DNA of 64,000 nt from Rhodococcus sp. KRD162 (GCF_017168335.1 NZ_JABFAU010000005.1:368575-432574); one strand, 5' to 3'; shown: positions 11,105-20,510, counted from the first letter of the stretch. Numbers and translations: made by a program. The notes: a model not told the origin generated them from the sequence alone.

Positions 11105-13162
11105 GCGTCGAGCGAGCTCGGCGAACATCGCATTGTGGGCGGCCAGGTCCGCGTCGTGGTCACGTTCTGCCGCGCGGTCACCGCGCCTGGCGTCGCGCTC
11201 GTCGCTGCGAGACCACTGGATCAACAGCGCCAGCATGACGAGCACCAGTGGTATCTCGCCGGTTGCCCACGCGATTCCACCGCCGAGCTTCTGATCTCCG
11301 AGCAGATCGGAGTTCCAGTCCAGTCCCAGCGTCCGGTAGTACCAGGCACCCATGACGGTGTTCATACTCATCAAGGCCACCCCGAAGAAGGCGTGGAACG
11401 GCAGCGATCCGAACACCACGGCCAGCTTCGTGACCGGCGCAACTTTGCGCGGGGACGGATCCACGCCGATGACGGTCCAGTAGAACAGGTAGCCGCTGAG
11501 CACGAAGTGAAGATTCATCAGCAGGTGTGCGCCGTGACTGTCCAGTACGGCTCCGAAGATCCCGCCGAGATAGAGCGCGTAGAAGCCGCCGATGAAGATC
11601 GCCGACGCAACGAGCGGATGCGTCAGGAACTTCGACAGTCGGCTGTGCAGGCCGATCAGCAACCATTCCCTCATACCCGGAACGCCGTCCTTACCGGCTG
11701 CGGGTAGCACTCGCAGCGCCAAGGTCAGCGCGCCACCGAGAGCCAGCAGAACGGGCACGAGCATCGACAGCAGCATGTGGCCGCTCATGTGCACGCTGAA
11801 CACAGCCGTCGAATAGCGTCCGATTCCCGAGGAGGTACTGATCAGCAGCGTCGCGCACCCGGCGAGCCAGGCGACTGTTCGACCGACCGGCCACGCGTCG
11901 CCGCGCTGGCGCAAACGCCGCACGCCGATCACGTACACCACGGCCATGACGATGGCCGCAGTGCCGAAGATCAGATCGAATCGCCAGTCCAAGGCCATGC
12001 GGGCGAACGTCGGCGGCCCACTCAGGTCGTAACCGAGTGCCGCCTCGGTCGGAGTGAGGTTGGGATCGATCTCGGCGGGCGGCGGGGTGCGGCCCAGTCC
12101 GACCGCGAGGCCGATCGTCGCCGCGAGCACGAGTACCTCGGCACCCGCGAAGCGAAGCAGAGCTCCGCGGTCGGTGGGATCTGCTGTCAAGGCGGGCAGT
12201 GCTCGGCGACGCTGCATCCAGCCGAACCCGCCCAGCACGATCAGGGCACCGACCTTGCCCATGATCAGCATTCCGTACGTGGTGGTGAACAGATCGCCGA
12301 GCGAGACCCGAACGAGCGCGTTGAGCACGCCGCTGATGCCCATGACTACGAAGCAGATGCCGGCGATGGTGGAGAATCGGCGCGCGGCGACGTCGGTGTG
12401 TGCACCGTGCCTGCGGACGTGTGCCAGGAGCGCGAACAAGCCACCCGCCCACAACGACGCGGCTCCGAGGTGCAGGATCAGACTGTTGGTCGCGACGTCG
12501 TGCGAACCACCGGCGGCGGAGTGACCACTGAGCGCCAGCGGCAGCAGGGTGGCCAGTGAGAATGCGAGCAGCGCAGGCGTCCACGTCCACCGCAACACCG
12601 TGCGCGAGACGATGGCGAGCACCACGGCCATGATGGCGGTCCAACGCCACGCGCTCGCGATCTCCACCTGGTCGAGGGCGATCCAGAGGTTCGCGGGCTT
12701 GATGGCCTCCGCGAACGGCTGACCGGAGGTATCGGACAACGTCAGCGGCACCAGAATCAGCGCGCAGACGGCCCAGACCATCGATGCCGCCGAACCGGTA
12801 CGGACCGCGCGGTAGCCGTCGACGTCGAGTACCCCGTTCTTCTGCGGTGGCACCAGAAATGCGGCGAGCAGAAACGATCCGACGGCGATGACGGCAGCGA
12901 TCTCGCCGATTGCTCGCAGCGCGGGCAGACCGTATGTGGTGGCCGGGCCCGGATCCGGGATTCCGAGCAGCACCAACGCGTCGGAGGCGGACAGCATGAC
13001 GATGAGCGCCGCGACAGCTCCGGCGATGGCGGCGGCAGTGACGAACACCGTCGTCGTAGCCGAACGCGGATCTGCACCCGATGCGGCAGTGCTCTCGCCG
13101 ACTTCGTCCGCTGCGAGATCAGCGGACGAGGGGTCGATGTTGTCGAGATCCGGTGTTGCCAT
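11084..13162 (-). CDS. CopD domain - CtaG (caa3-type) fusion; copper handling and cytochrome oxidase assembly membrane protein
   Basis: A 692-residue polytopic membrane protein with many hydrophobic segments. The N-terminal half resembles CopD copper-resistance proteins (for example HLGAASLWAGGLFALLAHV). The C-terminal half matches the caa3_CtaG family (HMSGHMLLSMLVPVLLALGG, HAFFGVALMSMNTVMG) involved in delivering copper to cytochrome c oxidase. The fusion is common in actinobacteria. His and Met residues inside membrane segments are the likely copper ligands. A charged cytosolic tail (RSDERDARRGDRAAERDHD) ends the protein. It converges with the MarR gene. Confidence 0.9.
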   Translation of the reverse strand: MATPDLDNIDPSSADLAADEVGESTAASGADPRSATTTVFVTAAAIAGAVAALIVMLSASDALVLLGIPDPGPATTYGLPALRAIGEIAAVIAVGSFLLAAFLVPPQKNGVLDVDGYRAVRTGSAASMVWAVCALILVPLTLSDTSGQPFAEAIKPANLWIALDQVEIASAWRWTAIMAVVLAIVSRTVLRWTWTPALLAFSLATLLPLALSGHSAAGGSHDVATNSLILHLGAASLWAGGLFALLAHVRRHGAHTDVAARRFSTIAGICFVVMGISGVLNALVRVSLGDLFTTTYGMLIMGKVGALIVLGGFGWMQRRRALPALTADPTDRGALLRFAGAEVLVLAATIGLAVGLGRTPPPAEIDPNLTPTEAALGYDLSGPPTFARMALDWRFDLIFGTAAIVMAVVYVIGVRRLRQRGDAWPVGRTVAWLAGCATLLISTSSGIGRYSTAVFSVHMSGHMLLSMLVPVLLALGGALTLALRVLPAAGKDGVPGMREWLLIGLHSRLSKFLTHPLVASAIFIGGFYALYLGGIFGAVLDSHGAHLLMNLHFVLSGYLFYWTVIGVDPSPRKVAPVTKLAVVFGSLPFHAFFGVALMSMNTVMGAWYYRTLGLDWNSDLLGDQKLGGGIAWATGEIPLVLVMLALLIQWSRSDERDARRGDRAAERDHDADLAAHNAMFAELARRDRLGGQ

Positions 13163-13206
13163 ACCACCAGAGTAAGAGGTGATCAGCAGTACCCGAAACG
13201 CGAGTC

Positions 13207-14364
13207 CTACACAGCGTCGTACTGGTTCCGGCGAGGCCCCTCGGTCGAGTCGTGGTGGATGCGGCCGGGTCGAGTGCGCAATGGTTCACCGCTACCGCCC
13301 CAGCGGTGGGCAATGATCTCCGCCGCGATCGATACGGCTGTCTCCTGGGGGGTGCGCGCGCCGAGGTCGAGACCGATCGGACTGGCCAGCCGAGACAGTT
13401 CGATCTCGGTCAGCCCTGCCGCCCGTAGTCGAGCCGTGCGGTCGTCGTGGGTGCGGCGAGAGCCCATCGCGCCGACGAACGCCAGCACCGGAATGCGCAA
13501 CGCCACCTCGAGCAGTGGCACGTCGAACTTCGGGTCGTGTGTCAGCACGCAGACGACGGTGCGCTCGTCCAACTCCCCCGCCGACCACTGCTGAGACAGG
13601 TAGTCGTGCGGCCATGCGACCACCACGTGCTCGGCGGCAGGAAAACGCTGCGAGGTCGCGAAGACCGCTCGCGCGTCGCACACGGTGACGCGGTAGCCGA
13701 GGAATGCCCCCTGCTGCGCCACCGCGGCGGCGAAATCGATGGCCCCGAACACCAGCATTCGCGGCGGCGGCGCGTGACTGGAGACGAACACCTCCATTCC
13801 CTCGCCTCGACGCTGACCATCCGGCCCGTACGCCAGGACGGCCGAGCGTCCCGCGGCCAGAAGCCCTGCGGCGTCGTCGGCGACGGCTGCGTCGGCACGT
13901 GCGCTGCCGATGGAACCGCGGGTGCCGGATGGTCCGACCACGATCCGTCGGCCGAGGCGTTCCGGATCTGCGTGTGCAACCACGGTCGCCACCGCGACGG
14001 GAATGTTGTTTCGTACGTCCGTCACGAGAGAACCGAGTTCGGAAAACGTGCGCTGGGACACGACTTCGACGAAGACGTCGAGTGTTCCGCCGCAGGTGAG
14101 TCCGACGGCGAAAGCGTCGTCGTCGGACACTCCGTATCGAGTGAGTACGGGAGCGCCGGTGCGCATGACGTCCTGCGCGAGTTCGTACACCGCCCCTTCG
14201 ACGCAGCCGCCCGATACCGAACCGGCAACCGCGCCGTCCGAACCGACCACCATGGCCGCACCGACCGGGCGCGGTGCCGAATCGAACGTGCGGATCACCG
14301 TTGCCACAGCGGCGATGTCGCCGGACTGCCAGATGCGCAGAACATCGTCGATGACGTCGTCCAT
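13207..14364 (-). CDS. XdhC/CoxI family protein (molybdoenzyme cofactor insertion)
   Basis: A 385-residue protein with the XdhC_CoxI N-terminal domain (AVATVIRTFDSAPRPVGAAM, GSVSGGCVEGAV) and the C-terminal Rossmann-like XdhC domain (PPRMLVFGAIDFAAAVAQQG, VLTHDPKFDVPLLEVAL, FVGAMGSRRTHDDR). Family members bind molybdenum cofactor and help mature xanthine dehydrogenase or CO dehydrogenase-type enzymes. No such enzyme is encoded nearby. The start is fixed by GGAGG six nt upstream of ATG; 38 upstream in-frame codons are excluded. Confidence 0.9.
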   Translation of the reverse strand: MDDVIDDVLRIWQSGDIAAVATVIRTFDSAPRPVGAAMVVGSDGAVAGSVSGGCVEGAVYELAQDVMRTGAPVLTRYGVSDDDAFAVGLTCGGTLDVFVEVVSQRTFSELGSLVTDVRNNIPVAVATVVAHADPERLGRRIVVGPSGTRGSIGSARADAAVADDAAGLLAAGRSAVLAYGPDGQRRGEGMEVFVSSHAPPPRMLVFGAIDFAAAVAQQGAFLGYRVTVCDARAVFATSQRFPAAEHVVVAWPHDYLSQQWSAGELDERTVVCVLTHDPKFDVPLLEVALRIPVLAFVGAMGSRRTHDDRTARLRAAGLTEIELSRLASPIGLDLGARTPQETAVSIAAEIIAHRWGGSGEPLRTRPGRIHHDSTEGPRRNQYDAV

Positions 14365-14510
14365 CGAACCTCCTTCCCACACCGATCGGAACGATTCCGA
14401 GTCCACGGGTTTCCCACTGCACCGCTCGCCCAACCCATGCCTGCACGGTCGGCTCACACGGAAAGGTACACTCGTCAACCGTGCTCGAGCGGGTTCACTC
14501 GCACGTGCCA

Positions 14511-14583
14511 GCCTCCGTAGCTCAGGGGATAGAGCAAGGGCCTTCTAATCCCTTGGTCGCAGGTTCGAATCCTGCCGGGGGCA
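14511..14583 (+). tRNA. tRNA-Arg(UCU)
   Basis: A complete 73-nt cloverleaf: acceptor GCCTCCG/CGGGGGC, D stem GCTC/GAGC, T arm GCAGG-TTCGAAT-CCTGC, and anticodon TCT at 14544-14546 in the loop CTTCTAA, so it reads AGA. The discriminator is A and the 3' CCA is not encoded (ACC then T). The anticodon stem AGGGC/TCCCT has a C31-U39 mismatch next to the loop. Confidence 0.95.
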
Positions 14584-14652
14584 CCTCTGACCAGCAGGAA
14601 CGCAGAACCCTTGGGCTCACTGTGGTTGACTTCGCTCAACGAAGGGTCACAC

Positions 14653-15795
14653 GTGCATCAGCTCACTCTCGGAGTCCTCTCACATTCGCGCAAGCCCGAT
14701 GAGCGTCGACTACCGATTCATCCACTGCATTTCGATCGCATCGACGCCGACATCAGAGCCCGCATTTTCCTCGAATCCGGGTACGGCGAACCGTTCGGGA
14801 TTTCGGACGAGCACTTGGCCGCTCGGGTTGCGGGCATTCGCACGCGGGCCGAACTCATCGCCGACTGCGATGTGATTCTGCTGCCGAAACCACAGGCGGA
14901 AGACCTGCTCGAATTCAGGCCGGGTCAGACGCTGTGGGGTTGGCCGCACTGCGTGCAGGACCGTGAGCTCACTCAGATCGCCGTCGATCGCACGCTGACT
15001 CTGATCGCCTTCGAGGCCATGAATCACTGGACCTCGGACGGCTGGTTCAATCTCCATGTGTTCCACAAGAACAACGAGTTGGCCGGCTACTGCTCTGTGC
15101 TGCATGCTCTGCAGCTCATCGGTTCCACCGGCGACTACGGCCGCAGGTTGCGTGCGGCAGTCATCGGTTTCGGGGCCACCGCTCGCGGTGCCGTGACGGC
15201 ACTGAGCGCGCACGGTATTCACGATGTCGACGTCCTCACCCAGCGAGGTGTCACAGCGGTGGGTTCACCGATTCACTCGGCCAACATCGTCAACTTCGAT
15301 CTCGACGACGCCGATCCCCAGCAGAGTCGAGCGCTCACCCCCGAGGGACGGGTACCACTGTCAGGGTTCCTCGCCGACCACGACGTGATCGTCAATTGTG
15401 TTCTGCAGGACACCAACGCACCGTTGACGTTCTTGATGAACGACGATCTCCCCACTCTCGCACCCGGCACGCTCGTGGTCGACGTTTCCTGCGACGAAGG
15501 GATGGGCTTCGAATGGGCAAAGCCGACGTCGTTCGCCGATCCCATGTTCACCGTGGGAGAGAACGTGCACTACTACGCCGTCGACCACAGCCCGTCCTAC
15601 CTGTGGAACTCGGCAACCTGGGAGATCAGCGAATCATTGCTGCCGTATCTGCGAACCGTGTTGGACGGCCACGCGGCCTGGAGTCGTGATGCCACCATCG
15701 AGCGCTCGATCGAGATCAGGAACGGCGTCATCGTGAACCCCAATATCCTTGCCTTCCAACACCGCAGTGCGCAGTACCCGCACACCGCAGCGTGA
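14653..15795 (+). CDS. N5-(carboxyethyl)ornithine synthase-like / alanine dehydrogenase family protein
   Basis: A 380-residue protein of the alanine dehydrogenase/PNT N-domain superfamily. The N-terminus LGVLSHSRKPDERRLPIHP carries the family K-x-x-E-x-R motif, followed by EAMNHWTSDGWFNLHVFHKN and a Rossmann fold AAVIGFGATARGAV (about residues 175-190). It is closest to enzymes annotated N5-(carboxyethyl)ornithine synthase, which reductively couple pyruvate to an amino-acid amine with NADPH. The true substrate here is unproven. The GTG start has GAAGGG about 8 nt upstream. It follows tRNA-Arg and precedes a methyltransferase by 13 nt, a probable operon. Confidence 0.75.
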   Translation: MHQLTLGVLSHSRKPDERRLPIHPLHFDRIDADIRARIFLESGYGEPFGISDEHLAARVAGIRTRAELIADCDVILLPKPQAEDLLEFRPGQTLWGWPHCVQDRELTQIAVDRTLTLIAFEAMNHWTSDGWFNLHVFHKNNELAGYCSVLHALQLIGSTGDYGRRLRAAVIGFGATARGAVTALSAHGIHDVDVLTQRGVTAVGSPIHSANIVNFDLDDADPQQSRALTPEGRVPLSGFLADHDVIVNCVLQDTNAPLTFLMNDDLPTLAPGTLVVDVSCDEGMGFEWAKPTSFADPMFTVGENVHYYAVDHSPSYLWNSATWEISESLLPYLRTVLDGHAAWSRDATIERSIEIRNGVIVNPNILAFQHRSAQYPHTAA

Positions 15796-15808
15796 ACGGG
15801 CACACTTC

Positions 15809-16918
15809 GTGAGCGTCACATGGGTCGAGGACGGTAGCGAACGCACCTCCCGCTGGCAGTCCGAGAACGGCGCTCCCCCGCCCCGCCAGGTGCGCATCGT
15901 GAACGATTCGACCACTGCCGACGTGGCGTACAAGCTGGCCACGATCGGCGAGGCCCTGTTGTGGCGTGGGGATTACAACAATGCACGACAGCTGTTGTCG
16001 GCCATGGCCCGCCGGGTACCGGCCGCGAAACATTCTCCGGATGCGTCGGGTGCGGAGCGGTTCCATCTGCACCGCCAGTACCAGGCGCGACGTGCGCGAG
16101 TATTGGGAATGCTTCTGGTAGAACTCGATTCGGACGCGTGTCTCGATCTTGGCCGGGCACCGGACGTGCGGGCCGCCGTCACGGAGGCTATGGGCCCGGA
16201 CGCAGTGCCGTGCGTCCTGTCGTTGCGCGAGCTACTCGGTATCGTCGGCGCACACGAGTGGCGTCGCAAGGGTGTCTTCGTTCCGGCTCTCGACGCCTCG
16301 ATCCACCCGCACTACGGCGTCTTCTCCCCCGTCCGCGGCGAGTACATCCAACTCGTCGCCACCGCACCGCTGCCGCACACGGACCGAGCGTTCGACATCG
16401 GCACCGGCTCGGGGGTCCTTGCTGCAGTACTCGCCCGCCGCGGCGTGACCTCGGTGGTCGCGACCGACAAGGATCCGCGGTCGGTGGCGTGCGCGCGAGC
16501 CAACATCGATGCCCTCGGATACGCAGATCGGGTCGAGGTGGTGCAGGCGGACATTTTCCCGTCCGGTCGCGCGGGGCTGATCGTGTGCAATCCGCCCTGG
16601 ATTCCCACGAAGCCGACGTCCGGGATCGAGCACGCGGTCTACGACCCGGGCTCGCGGATGCTCAAGTCGTTTCTGAGCCGTCTCCGTGGGCATCTGACAC
16701 CGAACGGTGAGGCGTGGTTGATCGTGTCCGACCTCGCCGAGCTACTCGAATTGGTCACTCGCGCAGACCTTCTCACGGCTATCGATGCTGCAGGCCTGTC
16801 CGTCGTCGGCCGTACCGACACCGCCCCGACTCATTCGCGCGTCACCGACAGCGCCGATGTGTTGCACGAGGCACGCTCGCGCGAAACCACGTCGCTGTGG
16901 CAACTGCGGGCACGCTGA
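15809..16918 (+). CDS. Class I SAM-dependent methyltransferase (HemK/small-methyltransferase type)
   Basis: A 369-residue protein. The C-terminal half has AFDIGTGSGVLAAVLARRG (SAM motif I, about residue 195), VVATDKDPRSVACARAN, and the catalytic LIVCNPPWIPTKPT (N-P-P-W, as in N5-Gln or N6-Ade methyltransferases). The N-terminal 180 residues (TADVAYKLATIGEALLWRGD) are a separate domain seen in actinobacterial methyltransferases of unknown target. The GTG start 13 nt after the upstream stop is chosen; an in-frame ATG at 15749 would overlap the upstream gene. A strong hairpin follows the stop. Confidence 0.82.
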   Translation: MSVTWVEDGSERTSRWQSENGAPPPRQVRIVNDSTTADVAYKLATIGEALLWRGDYNNARQLLSAMARRVPAAKHSPDASGAERFHLHRQYQARRARVLGMLLVELDSDACLDLGRAPDVRAAVTEAMGPDAVPCVLSLRELLGIVGAHEWRRKGVFVPALDASIHPHYGVFSPVRGEYIQLVATAPLPHTDRAFDIGTGSGVLAAVLARRGVTSVVATDKDPRSVACARANIDALGYADRVEVVQADIFPSGRAGLIVCNPPWIPTKPTSGIEHAVYDPGSRMLKSFLSRLRGHLTPNGEAWLIVSDLAELLELVTRADLLTAIDAAGLSVVGRTDTAPTHSRVTDSADVLHEARSRETTSLWQLRAR

Positions 16919-16929
16919 CCGCACACGAG

Positions 16930-16960
16930 AGCGCCGCCCGAGCAGTGCTCGGGCGGCGCT
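16930..16960. terminator. Strong GC hairpin after the methyltransferase gene
   Basis: AGCGCCGCCCGAG and CTCGGGCGGCGCT are perfectly complementary 13-nt arms around a 5-nt loop, 11 nt past the stop codon. There is no T-run on either strand, which is usual for actinobacterial terminators. Confidence 0.7.
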
Positions 16961-16969
16961 GTGCGAATC

Positions 16970-17026
16970 TGGTGCTGCAGTGTCGACCTGGTGCTGCAGT
17001 GTCGATCTGGTGCTGCAGTGTCGATC
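16970..17026. repeat. Three tandem copies of a 19-bp unit
   Basis: The unit TGGTGCTGCAGTGTCGATC occurs three times in direct tandem (16970-16988 with one final-base difference AC for AT, 16989-17007, 17008-17026), followed by a degenerate start of a fourth. It lies between a terminator hairpin and the convergent end of the next gene, outside any coding region. Confidence 0.9.
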
Positions 17027-17036
17027 GGGTACTGCC

Positions 17037-17297
17037 CTATCGTTCGCGGGTCTCGAACTCTCCGTTGATCACGGTGCCCAGCGGAGCGTCGCGCTCCGCC
17101 TTCTTCGCTGCCTCGCGCATCTCGATGCCATCGGTGATCAGATCACCGATTTCACGCGTGACGTCGCGGACGGCTCCGGCGATGATCACGACGATCCGGC
17201 CGACGTGAGTCGCGGCCGATTCGGTGAAGTCCTGAACGGTATCTTTGTTGCGCTCGAACTTTCCTACCACCAGGACCGCCCCCTTCGAAGTCGTCAC
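17037..17297 (-). CDS. Small conserved-looking protein of unknown function coupled to the desaturase
   Basis: An 86-residue protein with no family I recognise. The start GTG overlaps the desaturase stop (GTGA), which supports translation and a functional link. It starts [20 protein letters not shown], has a hydrophobic stretch [13 protein letters not shown] around residues 31-43, and a charged, probably helical tail [15 protein letters not shown]. It could be a peripheral membrane or partner protein of the desaturase; this is inference from position only. Confidence 0.65.
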   Translation of the reverse strand: MTTSKGAVLVVGKFERNKDTVQDFTESAATHVGRIVVIIAGAVRDVTREIGDLITDGIEMREAAKKAERDAPLGTVINGEFETRER

Positions 17298-18478
17298 GCT
17301 GCGCTGGTCTTCTTACGCTCGACGATAACACCGGCGGGAGCCGCCGAACCCGTGAGCGAGTTGGGCAGAGCCAGCTTGAAGATCTTGCCCCACACGGTGC
17401 CGATCTGGTGGAAGAAGCCACCGGTGTTGTACGGCAGGTCGTACTTCTCACACAGCGCCTTGACCTCGGGCGCGATCTGCGGGTAGCGATGCGCGGGCAG
17501 ATCGGGGAACAGGTGGTGCTCGATCTGGTGTGAGAGGTTGCCCGACATGATGTGGAACAGCGGGCTGCCCTCGATGTTGGCCGATCCCAACATCTGACGG
17601 ACGTACCACTCGCCGCGGGTCTCCTCGGCAGTCTCTTCCTGGCTGAAGGTCTGGACTCCGGTCGGGAAGTGGCCGCAGAAGATGATCGAGTAGCTCCACA
17701 CGTTGCGGATGAGGTTCGCGGCGACGTTTCCGACCACGGTAGAGACGAAGAACGGGCCGGTCAGCGCAGGGAAGATCACGTAGTCCTTGAGGGCCTGCTT
17801 GCCCGCCTTGCGCCACATGCCCTGCAGCAGCGGCTTGACGTCGTGCCACTTGCGCTTGCCCGCAACGATGTTCTCGGTCTCGAGGTCGTGCAGCATGACG
17901 CCCCACTCGAAGAACGTCATCAGCAAGAACGCGTAGACCGGGTTACCGAGGTAGTACGGGTTCCACTTCTGATCCTGGTCCATCCGCAGGATGCCGTAAC
18001 CGATGTCGCGGTCCATGCCGACGATGTTGGTGAAGGTGTGGTGCATGTAGTTGTGCGAGTGCTTCCACTGTTCCGCCGGGCAGACGGTGTCCCACTCGAA
18101 AACCTGGGAGTTCAGGCCGGGCTCACGCATCCAGTCGTACTGGCCGTGCATGACGTTGTGCCCGATCTCCATGTTGTCGAGTATTTTCGCCACGCCGAGG
18201 GCACCGACGCCTGCCAGCCACGCGGGCGGGAGGAACGGCAGGTACATCAATGCGCGTCCGGTGATCTCGAGGCCGCGCTGGGCCTTGATGATCTTGTAGA
18301 TGTATTCGCGGTCCTCGTCGCCCAGCTTCGCGACCGTGCGGGCGCGGAGGTCGTCGAGTTCGCGGCCGAGTTCTTCGACTTGCTCGAAGGTCAGCACGGT
18401 GGGCTGGTCCGGCACGGACTCGTTGCGGCGAAAGGGCAGGACGGTGGTGGGCAGGATCGAGAGAATCGTTCCGAGCAT
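17294..18478 (-). CDS. Acyl-CoA/fatty-acid desaturase, DesA3 type (membrane di-iron)
   Basis: A 394-residue membrane desaturase. The three histidine clusters of the di-iron site are visible: HNVMHGQ (about residue 107), HSHNYMHH (about 138-145) and QIEHHLFP (about 327). Hydrophobic segments lie between them ([20 protein letters not shown] and others). It resembles mycobacterial DesA3 (Rv3229c), a delta-9 stearoyl-CoA desaturase that takes electrons from the oxidoreductase Rv3230c; the equivalent reductase gene lies just upstream here on the same strand. The short gap of 63 nt suggests one operon. It would introduce a double bond into membrane-lipid acyl chains. Confidence 0.93.
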   Translation of the reverse strand: MLGTILSILPTTVLPFRRNESVPDQPTVLTFEQVEELGRELDDLRARTVAKLGDEDREYIYKIIKAQRGLEITGRALMYLPFLPPAWLAGVGALGVAKILDNMEIGHNVMHGQYDWMREPGLNSQVFEWDTVCPAEQWKHSHNYMHHTFTNIVGMDRDIGYGILRMDQDQKWNPYYLGNPVYAFLLMTFFEWGVMLHDLETENIVAGKRKWHDVKPLLQGMWRKAGKQALKDYVIFPALTGPFFVSTVVGNVAANLIRNVWSYSIIFCGHFPTGVQTFSQEETAEETRGEWYVRQMLGSANIEGSPLFHIMSGNLSHQIEHHLFPDLPAHRYPQIAPEVKALCEKYDLPYNTGGFFHQIGTVWGKIFKLALPNSLTGSAAPAGVIVERKKTSAA

Positions 18479-18541
18479 CTGATGATCTCCAATTCGATCG
18501 GGTCGAGATGGGTCTGGGGCTATCGGTGTTCCGGGGTGGAT

Positions 18542-19654
18542 CTAGATGTCGATGTCGACGTCGCCCACGGCAACGGACACGCACAGCTGGATCTTCTTGT
18601 CGGATTCGGTGTCGGTCTCACCGGTCTTGATGTTCTTCGTGCAGCCGGACTTCTTCACCGAGGTGCAGGTGAAGCAGATACCCATCCGGCAGCCGTTGGC
18701 CGGGGAGAGACCCGCTGCCTCGGCTTGCTCGAGCAGGGTTTCGCCGTCGTTCTCCGAGGACACGTCGCTACCGGAGAACGTGGTGGTTCCGGTGACGTCG
18801 TCACTGACGGTGGCGAACGAGGGCGTGAATTCCTCGAGGTGTAGTCGCTCGCTCAACCCGGCATCCTCGAAGAAGGAGGTCACACCCTTCATCAGCCCGG
18901 GCGGCCCGCACAGGAACGTGTCGGCATCGGCGAACCAGGGAGCCACGGCATCGAGATGTTCCCGACCGAAGAACCCGTGCAGATCGCCGCCCGTCTTCTG
19001 CTCGGTGTACGCGAAGACGATGTTGACGTTCTCGTGCTCGGCGGCGATCTTCTCGAGGTCCTTCTTGTATGCGACGTCGTTCTCGGTGAACGCGTAGTGC
19101 AGGAATGTCAGGTCGCTGCCGTACCCCTCGTCCAGCAGCGACCTGAGCATGGACAGCACCGGCGTGATGCCGCTGCCTCCGCTGATCAACAGCGTCTTCG
19201 CCGGGCGTGGCGTGGGAAGCCTGAATGTGCCGTCCGCCTGCGACAGGCTGACCACGAGACCGATGTGGGCATTCTTGTGTAGGTACCGCGACACGAGCCC
19301 TTCGGGATGGGCCTTGATCGTCAGTTCGATTCGACCGTCCCTGCGGTACTGCGAGCAGGCCGGTGAGTAACAGCGAGTGTGACGAACCCCGTCGATGACG
19401 ACGCCGATCTGGACGAACTGGCCCGCATCGAAGCCCTTCCACTGACGCGTGGGACGAATGACCAGTGTCAACGAGTCTTCGGTGGACCGATGTATCTCGG
19501 TGACCTCGCCGCGAAGATCACGAACGGTTGTCATGGGGTCGACGAGTTCGAGGTACCGATCGAGCGCGTGGGGCGTGGCCATGGCCTCGAACAGGGAAAG
19601 AAGCGAGAACTTGCGCGAACCCGAGGTTCGCGACGGGCGTTCTTGAAGCGTCAT
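18542..19654 (-). CDS. Ferredoxin-type oxidoreductase (FAD, NAD(P), C-terminal 2Fe-2S), desaturase electron donor
   Basis: A 370-residue protein with an FAD domain (RHTRCYSPACSQ), an NAD(P) domain (AKTLLISGGSGITPVLSMLR) and a C-terminal plant-type 2Fe-2S ferredoxin domain with Cys in NGCRMGICFTC and QLCVSVAVGDVDIDI. Electrons go from NAD(P)H via FAD and the cluster to the downstream desaturase, as for Rv3230c with DesA3. The start MTLQERPSRTSG is fixed by GGAGG 5 nt upstream; 27 upstream in-frame codons run into the regulatory region. It is divergent from a TetR regulator. Confidence 0.92.
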   Translation of the reverse strand: MTLQERPSRTSGSRKFSLLSLFEAMATPHALDRYLELVDPMTTVRDLRGEVTEIHRSTEDSLTLVIRPTRQWKGFDAGQFVQIGVVIDGVRHTRCYSPACSQYRRDGRIELTIKAHPEGLVSRYLHKNAHIGLVVSLSQADGTFRLPTPRPAKTLLISGGSGITPVLSMLRSLLDEGYGSDLTFLHYAFTENDVAYKKDLEKIAAEHENVNIVFAYTEQKTGGDLHGFFGREHLDAVAPWFADADTFLCGPPGLMKGVTSFFEDAGLSERLHLEEFTPSFATVSDDVTGTTTFSGSDVSSENDGETLLEQAEAAGLSPANGCRMGICFTCTSVKKSGCTKNIKTGETDTESDKKIQLCVSVAVGDVDIDI

Positions 19655-19707
19655 TCCATCCTCCCTAACCGGATCGAAACCAACGACCCATTCAGTGAAC
19701 GATTGTG

Positions 19708-19721
19708 CACTAACATCAGTG
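19708..19721. promoter_or_regulatory. Candidate TetR operator in the desaturase/regulator divergent region
   Basis: CACT-AACATC-AGTG is an inverted repeat in the 170-nt region between the reductase gene and the TetR gene. A second loose dyad (GTCA ... TGAC) lies near 19744-19760. Placement fits control of the desaturase operon, but the arms are only 4 bp. Confidence 0.3.
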
Positions 19722-19824
19722 TGACAGAGCGGCACTGGTACCTGTCAACGTTTATGTGACCGTCGTTACAGAGCTCGTCGACAGATCAACGGAGTCCGGG
19801 AGGAGCCGGATGGGAGGTCACAGA

Positions 19825-20475
19825 ATGCGCGACCATAAACTGGGGGTTGTGACAGAACCGGGTACTCGTGCCGAGCGGAAGGAACGCACCCGCCAGGCAT
19901 TGATCGAGGGCACCCTCGATCTGCTACGCGACCGCCCGTTCGCCAGCGTCAGCCTGCGAGAAGTTGCCCGATCCGCCGGCATCGTCCCCACCGCGTTCTA
20001 CCGCCACTTCGCCTCCATGGAGGACCTCGGCGTCGCCCTCGTCGAGGAAAGCATGCGCATGCTGCGACAGATGCTGCGTGATGCCCGGCGCAACCCGAGC
20101 ACCAAGACGGCCACCGAATCCTTCGCAATCCTGGTCCGCCAGGTGCGGACCCACGAAGACCAGTTTCGTTTCCTCACCCGCGAGAGATACGGCGGCGTCA
20201 CCGAGGTGCGCCGCGCTTTCGCCACCGAACTGCGCCTGTTCGTCAGCGAGCTCACCATCGACCTCTCCCGCATGCCCGGCCTCGAGCGGTGGGACGTCGC
20301 CGATCTGGAGATGACCGCCGATCTCCTCGTCTCGACGATGCTCACTGCGGTGGTCGGCCTGTTGGAGATCGACAGACCGGGTAGCCAGAACGAGAAGGAT
20401 CTGATCGAGCGGACCGAGAAGCAGATCCGCATGATCATGCTCGGGATGAGCCGATGGGAACCACGACGGGCTTGA
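19825..20475 (+). CDS. TetR family transcriptional regulator (likely desaturase operon regulator)
   Basis: A 216-residue TetR protein. The N-terminal helix-turn-helix is RQALIEGTLDLLRDRPFASVSLREVARSAGIVPTAFYRHF (split across residues about 21-60), and the C-terminal ligand domain is divergent. It lies opposite the reductase-desaturase operon, so it probably controls unsaturated fatty-acid synthesis in response to acyl-CoA; this is inference. The start MRDHKLGVVTEP is preferred because GGAGG lies 7 nt upstream; a GTG at 19756 is the alternative. Confidence 0.88.
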   Translation: MRDHKLGVVTEPGTRAERKERTRQALIEGTLDLLRDRPFASVSLREVARSAGIVPTAFYRHFASMEDLGVALVEESMRMLRQMLRDARRNPSTKTATESFAILVRQVRTHEDQFRFLTRERYGGVTEVRRAFATELRLFVSELTIDLSRMPGLERWDVADLEMTADLLVSTMLTAVVGLLEIDRPGSQNEKDLIERTEKQIRMIMLGMSRWEPRRA

Positions 20476-20510
20476 CCGTTCGAGAACGAGACGGCCGCGA
20501 AGGGATGTTC

